In this document: piece after piece, positions 47,019-55,787 of the stretch | Layout of the letters: the number at the start of each line of letters is the position of its first letter | Numbering within the stretch: position 1 is the stretch's first letter | Origin: Mumia xiangluensis | Lineage (GTDB): Bacteria > Actinomycetota > Actinomycetes > Propionibacteriales > Nocardioidaceae | Direction: 5' to 3' | Length of the DNA: 64,000 nucleotides | NCBI RefSeq assembly: GCF_010994095.1 | Contig: NZ_WJYO01000002.1 | Span: 496,001 to 560,000, forward strand | Notes under the pieces: model-generated | The model's database searches: none | What the model was told of the DNA's origin: nothing | What the model saw: only the letters and a program-made list of their open reading frames with translations | Program-made: the position numbers and the translations under genes

Positions 47019-49475
47019 TCACCGAACCACCCCGCCGAGCCGGCCGTCGCGCACCACGACGGCCACGTCACGCCCCGGGTCCGTCCGAAGGACGGTCGCT
47101 CCTGCCGCCTCCAGGAGCTCGAGGGTCCGCGCCGCAGGATGCCCGTACGTGTTGTCCGCGCCCGCACTCACCGTCGCCCACCGTGCCCCGAGCCCGGTCA
47201 GCCAGGCGGCGTCCTGGTGTGCACTGCCGTGGTGCGGGACCTTGAGCACGTCGACACGCAACGACGGGTACGCCGCGTGCAGCGCCCGCTGCGCCGGCGG
47301 CTCGACGTCTCCGGTGAGGAGGATGCGGCGGCCGCGCACCTCGGCCAGGAGGACGACGCTGGCGTCGTTGGCGGACTCGTCGCTCGGGGGGACGGCGGGC
47401 GCTGGACCGAGCGGCGCGAGAACGGTGAGCGTGACATCACCGACCTCCCACCGGTCTCCGGCGGTCAGGCCGCGCACGGACCTGCCCGTGAGCGCCGGCC
47501 GGCTGGGGCCTGCACCGATCCACGACACCTCGCGGCCACGGACCACTCCCCCGATGCCGTCGACGTGGTCGGCGTGCGCGTGGGTCAGCACGAGGACGGG
47601 GACCGCACGGATCCCGAGGTCGCGCAGGCACCGGTCCACGGCGCCCGGATTCGGCCCTGCGTCGACCACCACCGCTGCCCCGGGCCCCGCCCGCAGCACG
47701 GTCGCATCGCCCTGACCGACGTCGCAGGCCACCATGACCCAACCTGTCGGTGGCCAACCTGGGCTGAGCGGCGCGACGACCAGTACGACGGCTGCACCCG
47801 CGAGCACGCACGTCGCGACCGGTCTACGGAGCAGGCGGTGCCCCGTCACCGCGACGACGACGGTCACCACGACGGCAGCGGCGACGACCGCCGTACTGTC
47901 GCCCACAGTGGCGGCCGCGCCCGGAAGATCCGCCGCGCGGCGTCCGACGAGCACGATCCACCCTGCGGGCACGGAGGTCGCGAGACCGGTGACCGAACCC
48001 AGCGGTGGCCAGGCAAGTCCGAGCAGCCCTCCGGCCAGCCCGAGCACGGTGGCGGGGCCGACCGCGGGGGCGACCAGCAGGTTGGCGACCACGGCGACGA
48101 GCGACACCTCGCCGGACAGAGCCACGACCGGAGCAGTGCACGCGAGCTGGGCGGCGGCGGGGACGGCGACCGCCTCCGCCGCCCACCGCGGCATCCACCG
48201 CGCGAGGGCGTCGCGCCACACCGGTGCGAGCAGCAGGATCCCTCCCGTCGCCACCGTCGACAGGAGGAATCCCGCCGACGTCGCGAGCCACGGGTCGACG
48301 AGGACGACGGCGACGACAGCCCAGGCGAGGCATCGAGCCCCTCGGGCCCGCCCACCCGTGCTCAGCCCGGCGACACCGACGAGCCCCATCACCGCAGCGC
48401 GGACGACCGACGGCTCCGGCCGCGCGAGCAGGACGAAGCCGGCTGTCGCCAGCACGGCCAGGGCGACCCGTGCGCGCGGACCGGCGCCCAGGGGTCGTGC
48501 GAGCGCGAGCAGGGCGCCGACGAGCAGGGTCAGGTTCGTGCCGGAGACCGCCAGGAGGTGGGTGAGACCACTCGTCCGAAACGCCTCGGTGAGCTCGTCG
48601 CTCAGATCGTGGTCGTCGCCGTGCACCAGAGCGGGGACCAGCGCGGCGACGTCGGCGGACCTCTCCGCCACCGATGCCGACACCGCTGCGCGCACGTGGC
48701 TCGCACCGTCCCACCACCACGCGGGATCACCGCCGTCGCGCGCCCGGACCGACGACGCCGACACCGTCGCCGCGTGCGCGGAGTCCTCGGACGGAGACAA
48801 CCGGCCGACGATGTCGACGGTCTCGCCCACGGCGCCCGCGGGATGTTCCCCGCGCAGCCACACGAGGACGGGGGCGCGAACCGTCGCGAGCGCTCCACGT
48901 GCCTCCACCGAGCGGAGCGTGGCCGTGAAGACCGTCGCGCTCCCGAACGTGCCGTCGATCTCGCGGGGGTCACTCGTGAGGACGGCTCGGGCGTGGACGG
49001 TCGCCCCGTCGGCCGCGAGGTCGGCCACGAGGCCGTGCCGGTGCGACGACGCCCTCACCGTCCCGAGCACGACAGCAGCGACGAGCAGGACGAGGACCAG
49101 CACCGTCCAGGGGGTACGGCGGCGCAGTGGGGGGACGACGCGGTGGCCGATGATCCCTGCGACGACGAGACCGGCCGTGAGCAGGAGTGCGGCGGACGTC
49201 TGCCAGCGGGTCGCGACGACCGCACCTGTCCACGCCGCGACCGCCGGCCCGATCATCCGCAGGTCGGCGGGACGCTCGCTCGATCGGCGGTCAGCGGTCT
49301 GCCGCCCGCCGTCGCTCTGCCGTCCGTCGTCGCTCTGCCGTCCGTCGTCGCTCTGCCGTCCGCCGTCGCTCTGCTGCCCGTCGTGGGTGCGCTGCCGACG
49401 CGTCTCCGGAGAAGCCGCAGTGCGTGACACCGCTGGCCGCAGCCGCGCGAGCGGGTCAGAGCGTGACGAGGTCAC
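47019..49475 (-). CDS. comEC: ComEC/Rec2-family DNA internalisation membrane protein
   Basis: About 818 residues if the GTG at 49475 is used (20-bp overlap with comEA); GTG 49430 and ATG 49256 are alternatives. Order: hydrophobic N-terminus and OB-like DUF4131 segment, competence domain with 7-9 helices (AFRTSGLTHLLAVSGTNLTLLVG), then a periplasmic metallo-beta-lactamase domain with THAHADH, the zinc motif, and VPHHGSAHQ. Forms the DNA uptake channel in transformable species. The early part encodes a six-residue repeat (QSDDGR) if the longest start is right. Confidence 0.9.
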   Translation of the reverse strand: MTSSRSDPLARLRPAVSRTAASPETRRQRTHDGQQSDGGRQSDDGRQSDDGRQSDGGRQTADRRSSERPADLRMIGPAVAAWTGAVVATRWQTSAALLLTAGLVVAGIIGHRVVPPLRRRTPWTVLVLVLLVAAVVLGTVRASSHRHGLVADLAADGATVHARAVLTSDPREIDGTFGSATVFTATLRSVEARGALATVRAPVLVWLRGEHPAGAVGETVDIVGRLSPSEDSAHAATVSASSVRARDGGDPAWWWDGASHVRAAVSASVAERSADVAALVPALVHGDDHDLSDELTEAFRTSGLTHLLAVSGTNLTLLVGALLALARPLGAGPRARVALAVLATAGFVLLARPEPSVVRAAVMGLVGVAGLSTGGRARGARCLAWAVVAVVLVDPWLATSAGFLLSTVATGGILLLAPVWRDALARWMPRWAAEAVAVPAAAQLACTAPVVALSGEVSLVAVVANLLVAPAVGPATVLGLAGGLLGLAWPPLGSVTGLATSVPAGWIVLVGRRAADLPGAAATVGDSTAVVAAAVVVTVVVAVTGHRLLRRPVATCVLAGAAVVLVVAPLSPGWPPTGWVMVACDVGQGDATVLRAGPGAAVVVDAGPNPGAVDRCLRDLGIRAVPVLVLTHAHADHVDGIGGVVRGREVSWIGAGPSRPALTGRSVRGLTAGDRWEVGDVTLTVLAPLGPAPAVPPSDESANDASVVLLAEVRGRRILLTGDVEPPAQRALHAAYPSLRVDVLKVPHHGSAHQDAAWLTGLGARWATVSAGADNTYGHPAARTLELLEAAGATVLRTDPGRDVAVVVRDGRLGGVVR
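49303..49374. repeat. 18-bp tandem repeat, four copies, in the comEC 5' region
   Basis: Units at 49303, 49321, 49339 and 49357, core CGTCCGTCGTCGCTCTGC with 1-2 changes. In the comEC frame it encodes (QSDDGR)n, a hydrophilic spacer; copy change would stay in frame. Confidence 0.85.
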
Positions 49476-50601
49476 GCAGCCGAGCGAGCGTCGCGTCGCC
49501 GATGCCGCGGACCTCGAGCAGCTCGTCGACGGAGGTGAACCGGCCGTGCTCCGTGCGCCAGTCCAGGATCGCCTGCGCGGTGACCGGCCCCACTCCGGGA
49601 AGGGTGTCGAGCTGCTCCATCGTCGCGGTGTTGAGCGAGACTGCTGCAGCCGGCGCCGCGCTGGCGCCGCCGCCGGCCGATGGCTGCGAGGCTGCGGGGA
49701 GTCCGCTGACCGCGGGGAGCCCGACGACGATCTGCTCACCGTCGACGAGCACCCGCGCGAGATTCAGTGGCGTGAGGTCGACGCCCCGCCTTGCACCGCC
49801 CGCCGCGTCGAGCGCGTCGACGACCCGGGAGCCGTGAGGAAGGGCGACGATGCCCGGGCGGCGGACCTTGCCGGCGACGTCGACGACCACCTGCGTCGCC
49901 GGAGCACCCGGGGCGCCCGGAGCGGCCGTGGCCGTTGCCGCATGCTGGCCCGGGCTCTCGACGGTCCCCTCGCCGGCGACCGCCGCCGAGGGCATCGGCT
50001 CGGCGACGACCGATCGAGGTTGCGCACGAAGGGTCCACCACCCCACACCGACCGACGCTGCCAGAACGATCACCAGGACGGCGACGACATGACGCGACGT
50101 GACGCCCTCACCGAGGACGGCCAGCCGACGCGGGAGAGCACCACCGGGCGGAGGCGGCGCGCCACCCGCCGAGCCCGACCGGTGACGGCCCCACCGGCCG
50201 ACACCGCCCGACGCGTCAGGCTCGACTGCCTGCGGCTGCCGCGGCGTACGTCGTCGTTGCAAGCCACCACGATCGGGCAGGGCCGACGGAGGCAGGAGAC
50301 CCTCGGGCCAGAGCAGCGCACGAGGATCGTCCTCGTCGAGCTCCGCCGTGTCCTGCTCCGCCGGGTCTTGGCCAGCCGGGTCTTGGCCAGCCGGGTCATG
50401 GCCAGCCAGTTCCAAGTCCGCCAGGTCGTCGTCAGCCAGGTCCAGGTCGTCGGCCGACTCGTCGTACGGGTGGTCAGGGCGCGGCCTGCCTGCGAGGACG
50501 CGGTCTGCGGCCATCGCCCTCTCGCGCTCGATCTCGCGGGCGAGCAGGTCGAGACGTCGCAGGGCTGCCTCGCTGGTCCGTTCGGCTCCGCGTCTGTCCA
50601 C
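49456..50601 (-). CDS. comEA: ComEA family DNA-binding protein (SLBB and helix-hairpin-helix)
   Basis: 381 residues. An acidic, low-complexity N-terminus (ELAGHDPAGQDPAGQDPAEQD) is followed by one membrane helix (about 172-190, VVAVLVIVLAASVGVGWW), a Pro/Ala linker, an SLBB domain (VVVDVAGKVRRPGIVALPHGSRVVDALDAAGG) and the C-terminal double HhH (LNTATMEQLDTLPGVGPVTAQAILDWR, LEVRGIGDATLARLRDLV). It would bind DNA outside the membrane and pass it to ComEC. GTG 50601 with TAGCGT 6 nt upstream (leaderless). The N-terminal cytoplasmic extension is longer than in firmicute ComEA. Confidence 0.92.
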   Translation of the reverse strand: MDRRGAERTSEAALRRLDLLAREIERERAMAADRVLAGRPRPDHPYDESADDLDLADDDLADLELAGHDPAGQDPAGQDPAEQDTAELDEDDPRALLWPEGLLPPSALPDRGGLQRRRTPRQPQAVEPDASGGVGRWGRHRSGSAGGAPPPPGGALPRRLAVLGEGVTSRHVVAVLVIVLAASVGVGWWTLRAQPRSVVAEPMPSAAVAGEGTVESPGQHAATATAAPGAPGAPATQVVVDVAGKVRRPGIVALPHGSRVVDALDAAGGARRGVDLTPLNLARVLVDGEQIVVGLPAVSGLPAASQPSAGGGASAAPAAAVSLNTATMEQLDTLPGVGPVTAQAILDWRTEHGRFTSVDELLEVRGIGDATLARLRDLVTL

Positions 50602-50703
50602 GCCGGAACGCTACGGCGAGCGGGCGCAGCCCCGCTCGCCTCGCCGACCTGCCTGTGGACAAGCTCGCGACGGGTCGCCCTGGGGACAGCGACCCGGTCG
50701 TCG

Positions 50704-51561
50704 TCAGGGGGCGGCGGGAAGGCGCCCGGACACCGTGGCCGCGAGGAGGCCCGGGCCGACGTGGGCCCCGATGACGGCGCCGACCTCCATCACGTCGACG
50801 ACACCGAGGCCGAGGGTGTCGCGCAGCCGCTCGGCGAGCGCGCGAGCCTGGTCCTCGGCATCGAGGTGCTGGACGGCGACGTCGACGCCGTCCGGGTGGG
50901 CCGACACGGCCTGGGCCGTCAGCTCCTCCAGGCGACCGATGGCGCGCGCCGAGGTGCGTACCTTCTCGACCGGGACGACCCTCCCGTCCTCGACGCCGAG
51001 GATCGGCTTCACCGACAGCGCCGAGCCGAGGAGGGCCGACGCCGTGCCGATGCGGCCGCCGCGCCGCAGGTGGTCGAGCGTCGCCACGTAGAAGTAGGTT
51101 GTCGCCCGTTCCGCCCGGACCTGGGCGGCCTTCGCGGCGTCCTCCGCCGACGCGCCGGCGTCACGGTGGTCGGCGGCGCTCAGGGCGGCGTACCCGGTGG
51201 CCATCCCGACCTGGCGGCTGTCGATGCAGAGCACCGGCACCGGGGCCTCCTGGGCCGCCATCTGCGCGGACTCGAACGTCGCCGAGACGCGTGAGCTCAG
51301 GTGGACGGAGACGATGGCGTCGGCGCCACGGTCGGCGAGGTCCGCGTACACGCGCGAGAACCGCTCAGGGGCCGGTCGCGACGTGCTGACGGCTCGGCCG
51401 CTCCGCAGTGCGCGAGCGAGGTCTGCGGAGGTGACGTCGACGCCCTCGGTGTACGAGCGGTTGTTGATGACGACCTCGAGCGGCACGACGGTGATGTCCC
51501 GGGACGCTGCCAGCTCCGGAGGCAGCGACGCCGTGGAGTCGGTCACGATGGCGATCGTCAT
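50704..51561 (-). CDS. DegV family fatty acid-binding protein
   Basis: 285 residues: IVTDSTASLPPELA at the N-terminus, TSRPAPERF, VLCIDSRQVGMATG and RGGRIGTASALLGSALSVKPIL, the DegV/FakB signatures for binding a fatty-acid carboxylate. Could feed a fatty acid kinase (FakA), which is not in the window. ATG 51561 with TACTCT 6 nt upstream, leaderless pattern. Confidence 0.92.
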   Translation of the reverse strand: MTIAIVTDSTASLPPELAASRDITVVPLEVVINNRSYTEGVDVTSADLARALRSGRAVSTSRPAPERFSRVYADLADRGADAIVSVHLSSRVSATFESAQMAAQEAPVPVLCIDSRQVGMATGYAALSAADHRDAGASAEDAAKAAQVRAERATTYFYVATLDHLRRGGRIGTASALLGSALSVKPILGVEDGRVVPVEKVRTSARAIGRLEELTAQAVSAHPDGVDVAVQHLDAEDQARALAERLRDTLGLGVVDVMEVGAVIGAHVGPGLLAATVSGRLPAAP

Positions 51562-51682
51562 GGGGCGAGAGTAGTCGGAGTCGACTCGGCGGGCTGACCT
51601 CGTGCACCGGCGCCGGCGATGCTGGCGCTCCGCTCGATCGCCTCCGCAGGATCAGCGGGGGCGTCCAATGATCGCAAGCGGA

Positions 51683-51696
51683 TGTGATCGCTCACA
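51683..51696. promoter_or_regulatory. upstream LacI-type operator candidate of the arabinose operon
   Basis: TGTGATCGCTCACA, arms TGTGA/TCACA with 4-bp centre, matching a symmetric LacI-family half-site pair. Its centre is 270 bp upstream of the promoter operator. A CRP/GlxR site would have a 6-bp centre. The 520-bp gap 51562-52082 has no credible gene and holds only regulatory elements. Confidence 0.5.
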
Positions 51697-51939
51697 GAAA
51701 TGGCCGAAAACGGTCAGGCTTTCGACGGGACCGCCAGATCACGATTCGGCGTCGAGAGAGCGGCCGCTCACCCGTACGATCGGCCGTCGACTGCGCCCCG
51801 ACATCCGGGCGTGTCCCGCTCCTCACCCCTCTGACCTGCAGAGATGCTGGTGATCGACCGCTACAGACCCCGCAGCTTGACGACCTGCAAGACCGTGTCT
51901 CTCACCTCGCGCAGCCGACGAGAAAATGTGCCAGGCATC

Positions 51940-51968
51940 TTGACGCGCCAATTGTGAGCGTTAACAAT
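51940..51968 (+). promoter_or_regulatory. arabinose-operon promoter with overlapping LacI-type operator
   Basis: TTGACG (51940-51945), 16 bp, TAACAA (51962-51967). The imperfect palindrome ATTGTGAGCGTTAACAAT (51951-51968) covers the spacer and -10. Its core TGTGAGCGTTAACA recurs exactly, inverted, inside araB. The expected ligand is the LacI-family protein encoded at 56797. Confidence 0.7.
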
Positions 51969-51980
51969 CTGACCAATCAC

Positions 51981-51996
51981 TGTGGCGCCCGTCACA
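51981..51996 (+). promoter_or_regulatory. CRP/GlxR-like site in the arabinose-operon leader
   Basis: TGTGG-CGCCCG-TCACA differs by one base from TGTGA-N6-TCACA, the CRP/GlxR consensus. It lies just after the predicted start point, where a bound protein would repress rather than activate. Confidence 0.4.
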
Positions 51997-52082
51997 GCGA
52001 GAACGACCGGGGAGCAGTTGTCCGCCTGTGCCCCTCAGCCCGCACCAGAGCCGGTGCCGGGCTCCGTAGACGGAGGAACCTC

Positions 52083-53069
52083 ATGATCAGGAGAGTGAGC
52101 GCAGCCGCCGTCGGCGCCGTGCTCGTCGGGAGCCTCGCCGCGTGCGGGAGCGGCGGCAGCAGCGACGCGTCTGACGACGACAGCATCACCATGGGCTTCG
52201 CCCAGGTGGGTGCAGAGAGCGGTTGGCGGACAGCCAATACCCAGTCCATCAAGGAGACGGCTGAGGAGGAGGGCGTGACCCTCAAGTTCTCCGACGCCCA
52301 GCAGAAGCAGGAGAACCAGATCAAGGCCATCCGCTCCTACATCCAGCAGAAGGTCGACGTGATCGCCTTCAGCCCGGTGGTGGAGACAGGCTGGGACACT
52401 GTCCTGCAGGAGGCCAAGCGGGCGAAGATCCCCGTGATCCTCACTGACCGCTCGGTCGACTCCGACGACACGTCGCTCTACGAGACGTTCCTCGGCTCGG
52501 ACTTCGTCCTCGAGGGCGAGAAGGCCGGCGACTGGCTCGTCGAGAACGCCGACGATGCCGACACCGACAAGAACGGGACGATCAACGTCGTCCAGCTCGA
52601 GGGCACGACCGGCGCCGCGCCGGCGATCGACCGGGCCGAGGGCTTCAAGGAGAAGATCGCGGCCGACCCGAGGATCGAGGTCACGGCGTCGCAGACCGGT
52701 GACTTCACGCGCGACGGCGGGAAGAAGGTCATGGAGTCCTTCCTGAAGTCCCAGCCCGACATCGACGTCGTCTACGCCCACAACGACGACATGGGACTCG
52801 GCGCCATCGAGGCCATCGAGGCCGCCGGGAAGAAGCCGGGGACAGACATCAAGATCATCACCGTCGACGCCGTGAAGGACGGGATGACGGCACTGGCGGA
52901 GGGCAAGATCAACTTCATCGTCGAGTGCAACCCCTTGCTCGGCCCGCAGCTGATGGACCTCGCCGAGAAGGTCGTCGCCGGTGAAGAGGTGCCCGAGCGC
53001 GTCGTCACCGAGGAGACGACCTTCGACCAGGAGCAGGCCAAGGCTGCTCTTCCCGACCGCCAGTACTGA
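52083..53069 (+). CDS. ytfQ: sugar ABC transporter substrate-binding lipoprotein (YtfQ type)
   Basis: 328 residues: lipoprotein signal with lipobox LAAC (residues about 18-21), then a periplasmic-binding type I domain. ITMGFAQVGAESGWRTANTQSIKE and VYAHNDDMGLGAIEAI are near-identical in pattern to YtfQ, which binds galactofuranose in Escherichia coli. Because araBDA follow in the same operon, L-arabinose (possibly the furanose form) is the likely ligand; this is inference. Start ATG 52083 with GGAGGA upstream. The long leader of about 110 nt carries regulatory sites. Confidence 0.93.
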   Translation: MIRRVSAAAVGAVLVGSLAACGSGGSSDASDDDSITMGFAQVGAESGWRTANTQSIKETAEEEGVTLKFSDAQQKQENQIKAIRSYIQQKVDVIAFSPVVETGWDTVLQEAKRAKIPVILTDRSVDSDDTSLYETFLGSDFVLEGEKAGDWLVENADDADTDKNGTINVVQLEGTTGAAPAIDRAEGFKEKIAADPRIEVTASQTGDFTRDGGKKVMESFLKSQPDIDVVYAHNDDMGLGAIEAIEAAGKKPGTDIKIITVDAVKDGMTALAEGKINFIVECNPLLGPQLMDLAEKVVAGEEVPERVVTEETTFDQEQAKAALPDRQY

Positions 53070-53099
53070 CAGCCCGCCCCCGACGGGCCGACCCGCGGT

Positions 53100-53139
53100 G
53101 TGGTGACGGGAGCTGACCTGGACCAGGTCCCGTCACCAC
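53100..53139 (+). promoter_or_regulatory. intercistronic hairpin after the binding-protein gene
   Basis: Arms GTGGTGACGGG (53100-53110) and CCCGTCACCAC (53129-53139) with an inner GACCTGG-A-CCAGGTC palindrome, between ytfQ and ytfR. Such hairpins commonly stabilise the upstream message or reduce readthrough, keeping binding protein in excess of transporter. Confidence 0.65.
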
Positions 53140-53185
53140 CGCACCTCGACCGCCGCCATCGACCCACGAGACCAGAGGACTCGAG

Positions 53186-54769
53186 ATGACCCACATGTCA
53201 GCCGACGCGCACCCCTCCTCGGGGCCGCGACCCGGCGATGCCCCGAGCGATATCGAGCCGGTCGTCGAGATGACCGGGATCACGATCACGTTTCCAGGCG
53301 TCACTGCGCTCGACGACGTGAGCTTTCGGATGTTCCCGGGCGAGGTCCACGCACTCATGGGCGAGAACGGCGCAGGGAAGTCGACCTTGATCAAGGCCTT
53401 GACGGGGGTCTACACCATCGACGCCGGAACGATCCGCGTCGGTGGCACGGAGCAGCAGTTCGCCGGCACCGCGACGGCCCAGGCTGCCGGGGTCAGCACG
53501 GTCTACCAGGAGGTCAACCTCTGCACGAACCTCAGCGTGGCCGAGAACATGATGCTGGGACGGGAGCCGCGTCGGCTGGGACGTATCGACCACCGGCGCA
53601 TGAACCGGCGCACGCGCGAGGTCCTCGCCCGGCTCGGACTCGACATCGCCCCGCGCTCACGCCTGGGCGACCACCCGATCGCTGTCCAGCAGCTCGTCGC
53701 GATCGGCCGCGCGGTCGACATCGAGGCCCGGGTGCTCGTTCTCGACGAGCCAACAGCGAGCCTCGACAGCGAGGAGGTGGACAAGCTCTTCGAGGTTGTC
53801 CGCTCGTTGCGCTCCCAGGGCGTCGCGATCCTCTTCGTCTCACACTTCCTCGACCAGGTCTTCGCGATCTCCGACCGGATGACGGTCCTGCGCAACGGTC
53901 GTCTCGTGGGCGAGCACCTCACACGTGACGTGACGCGCCTCGAGCTCGTGGAGGAGATGCTCGGTCGTGAGCTGGAGGTCCTGGAGCGACTGGATCGTGA
54001 GCCGTCGCGTCAGCCGGACGAGCGTCGTACGCCGGTCCTGCGAGCGGTCGGGCTGGGCCGCAAGGGTGCCCTCGCGCCTGTCGACCTCGACGTGTACGAC
54101 GGCGAGGTGATCGGCATCGCCGGCCTGCTCGGCTCCGGCCGGACGGAGCTGGCACGGCTGCTCTTCGGCGCGGACGCGTCGGACAGCGGGACGGTCGAGC
54201 TGCGCGGGCGCCGCGTCCACCTACGGTCGCCGCGCAAGGCGGTCGACCAGCGGATCGGTTTCTCCAGCGAGAACAGGCGGTCCGAGGGGGTGATCGGCGA
54301 CCTCACCGTGGCCGAGAACATGCTCCTGGGGCTGCAGGCGGCCCGTGGGTGGCTGCGGCCGGTGCCGCCTCGTACGCGCGACCAGCTCGTCACGAAGTAC
54401 GTCGAGGCGCTCGACATCCGACCCGCCAACCCCGACGCGCTGATGCGCAACCTCAGCGGCGGCAACCAGCAGAAGGTTCTGCTGGCCCGTTGGCTGATCA
54501 TGCAGCCGGACCTCCTCATCCTCGACGAGCCGACCCGAGGCATCGACGTGGGCGCGAAAGCACAGATCCAGCAGGTCGTCGACGACCTCGCCCGAGACGG
54601 GATGGGGGTCGTGTTCATCTCCGCCGAGCTGGAGGAGGTGCTGCGGCTGAGCGACCGGCTGGTGGTGATGCGCGACCGTCACAAGGTCGACGAGATCCCC
54701 AACGTCCAGACGACCACGGCCGACCTGATGGCGATCATCGCCCGCGACGAGGAGGTGGCTCGTGCGTGA
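53186..54769 (+). CDS. ytfR: sugar ABC transporter ATP-binding protein, tandem ATPase (YtfR type)
   Basis: 527 residues with two ABC domains. Domain 1 (about 28-265): Walker A GENGAGKS, degenerate signature HPIAVQQLVAIG, Walker B VLVLDEPTAS. Domain 2 (about 285-520): atypical Walker A GLLGSGRTE, full signature LSGGNQQKV, Walker B LLILDEPTRG. This pattern is that of carbohydrate CUT2 importers (MglA, AraG, YtfR). Start ATG 53186 (MTHMSADAH); the fourth residue is an alternative ATG. Confidence 0.95.
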   Translation: MTHMSADAHPSSGPRPGDAPSDIEPVVEMTGITITFPGVTALDDVSFRMFPGEVHALMGENGAGKSTLIKALTGVYTIDAGTIRVGGTEQQFAGTATAQAAGVSTVYQEVNLCTNLSVAENMMLGREPRRLGRIDHRRMNRRTREVLARLGLDIAPRSRLGDHPIAVQQLVAIGRAVDIEARVLVLDEPTASLDSEEVDKLFEVVRSLRSQGVAILFVSHFLDQVFAISDRMTVLRNGRLVGEHLTRDVTRLELVEEMLGRELEVLERLDREPSRQPDERRTPVLRAVGLGRKGALAPVDLDVYDGEVIGIAGLLGSGRTELARLLFGADASDSGTVELRGRRVHLRSPRKAVDQRIGFSSENRRSEGVIGDLTVAENMLLGLQAARGWLRPVPPRTRDQLVTKYVEALDIRPANPDALMRNLSGGNQQKVLLARWLIMQPDLLILDEPTRGIDVGAKAQIQQVVDDLARDGMGVVFISAELEEVLRLSDRLVVMRDRHKVDEIPNVQTTTADLMAIIARDEEVARA

Positions 54770-55787
54770 CCTCACCCGACACCGGCTCTTCTGGCCGGTG
54801 CTCGCGCTCGTCCTGCTGCTGGCCGTCAACGCGATCGCCACCCCGACGTTCCTCCAGGTCCGGATGCAGGACGGTCACCTCTACGGGAGTCTCGTCGACA
54901 TCGCCCGCAACGGTGCCCCCGTCCTCCTCGTCGCGCTCGGCATGACGCTGGTGATCGCCACCCGGGGCATCGACCTCTCCGTCGGAGCGATCGCGGCGAT
55001 CGCGGGCGCGGTCGCGTGCGTCCACATCGCCGGTTCCCCCGACCCGGCGTCGGCGGGGACCGCGATCACGGCGATCACGCTCGCCCTCGCGGTCTGCATC
55101 CTCCTCGGGCTGTGGAACGGATTCCTCGTGTCCGTGCTCGGCATCCAGCCGATCATCGCGACGCTCGTCCTCATGACGGCCGGGCGAGGCCTCGCCATGC
55201 TGGTGACCGGGGGCCAGATCACGACCGTGAACAACGCGTTCTTCAAGGCTCTCGGCGCCGGCTACTTCCTCACCCTGCCGATCGCGATCCTCGTCTCGCT
55301 GGCCGTGCTCGCGATCACCGGGCTCATCACACGCCGTACCGCGCTCGGCATGCTGGTCGAGGCGGTGGGGATCAACCCCGAGGCGAGCCGGCTCGCCGGT
55401 GTCCGATCGCGGACGATCATCTGGACCGTGTACGTGTTCTCGGCGTTCTGCGCCGGGCTGGCCGGCCTGATGATCGCAGCGAACACGAGCGCCGCGGATG
55501 CGAACAACGCCGGGCTCTGGATCGAGCTGGACGCGATCCTCGCCGTCGTGATCGGCGGCACCTCTCTTGCCGGCGGGCGGTTCTCGCTGATGGGGACACT
55601 GGTCGCCGCACTGTTCATCCAGACGCTGTCGACGACCATCCCGACGATCGGGATCCCCTCGGAGACGAACTACCTCTTCAAGGCCGTCGTCGTCATCGCC
55701 GTGTGTCTCCTCCAGTCGCCCAAGGCGCGTGCCGCCGTCTGGCGCCGCAGCAACCGTTCCTCCCTCGTGAAGGCAGGTCGAGCATGA
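54762..55787 (+). CDS. ytfT: sugar ABC transporter permease (YtfT type)
   Basis: 341 residues, about 8-10 hydrophobic helices, with the CUT2 permease signatures VALGMTLVIATRGIDLSVGAIAAIAGA and LDAILAVVIGGTSLAGGRFSLMGT (EAA-like loop). GTG start at 54762 overlaps the ytfR end by 8 bp. Forms a heteromeric channel with the next gene product. Confidence 0.94.
   Translation: MRDLTRHRLFWPVLALVLLLAVNAIATPTFLQVRMQDGHLYGSLVDIARNGAPVLLVALGMTLVIATRGIDLSVGAIAAIAGAVACVHIAGSPDPASAGTAITAITLALAVCILLGLWNGFLVSVLGIQPIIATLVLMTAGRGLAMLVTGGQITTVNNAFFKALGAGYFLTLPIAILVSLAVLAITGLITRRTALGMLVEAVGINPEASRLAGVRSRTIIWTVYVFSAFCAGLAGLMIAANTSAADANNAGLWIELDAILAVVIGGTSLAGGRFSLMGTLVAALFIQTLSTTIPTIGIPSETNYLFKAVVVIAVCLLQSPKARAAVWRRSNRSSLVKAGRA

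Noticed and set aside
47734-51294. A 1186-codon plus-strand open frame opposite comEC-comEA-degV
   Set aside because: Antisense shadow of three genes with clear domains; composition is Thr/Ser/Arg-rich low complexity.
51683-51696. CRP/GlxR site
   Set aside because: Arms TGTGA/TCACA are present but the centre is 4 bp rather than 6, which fits a LacI-type site better. A CRP-like site with the right spacing is instead at 51981-51996.
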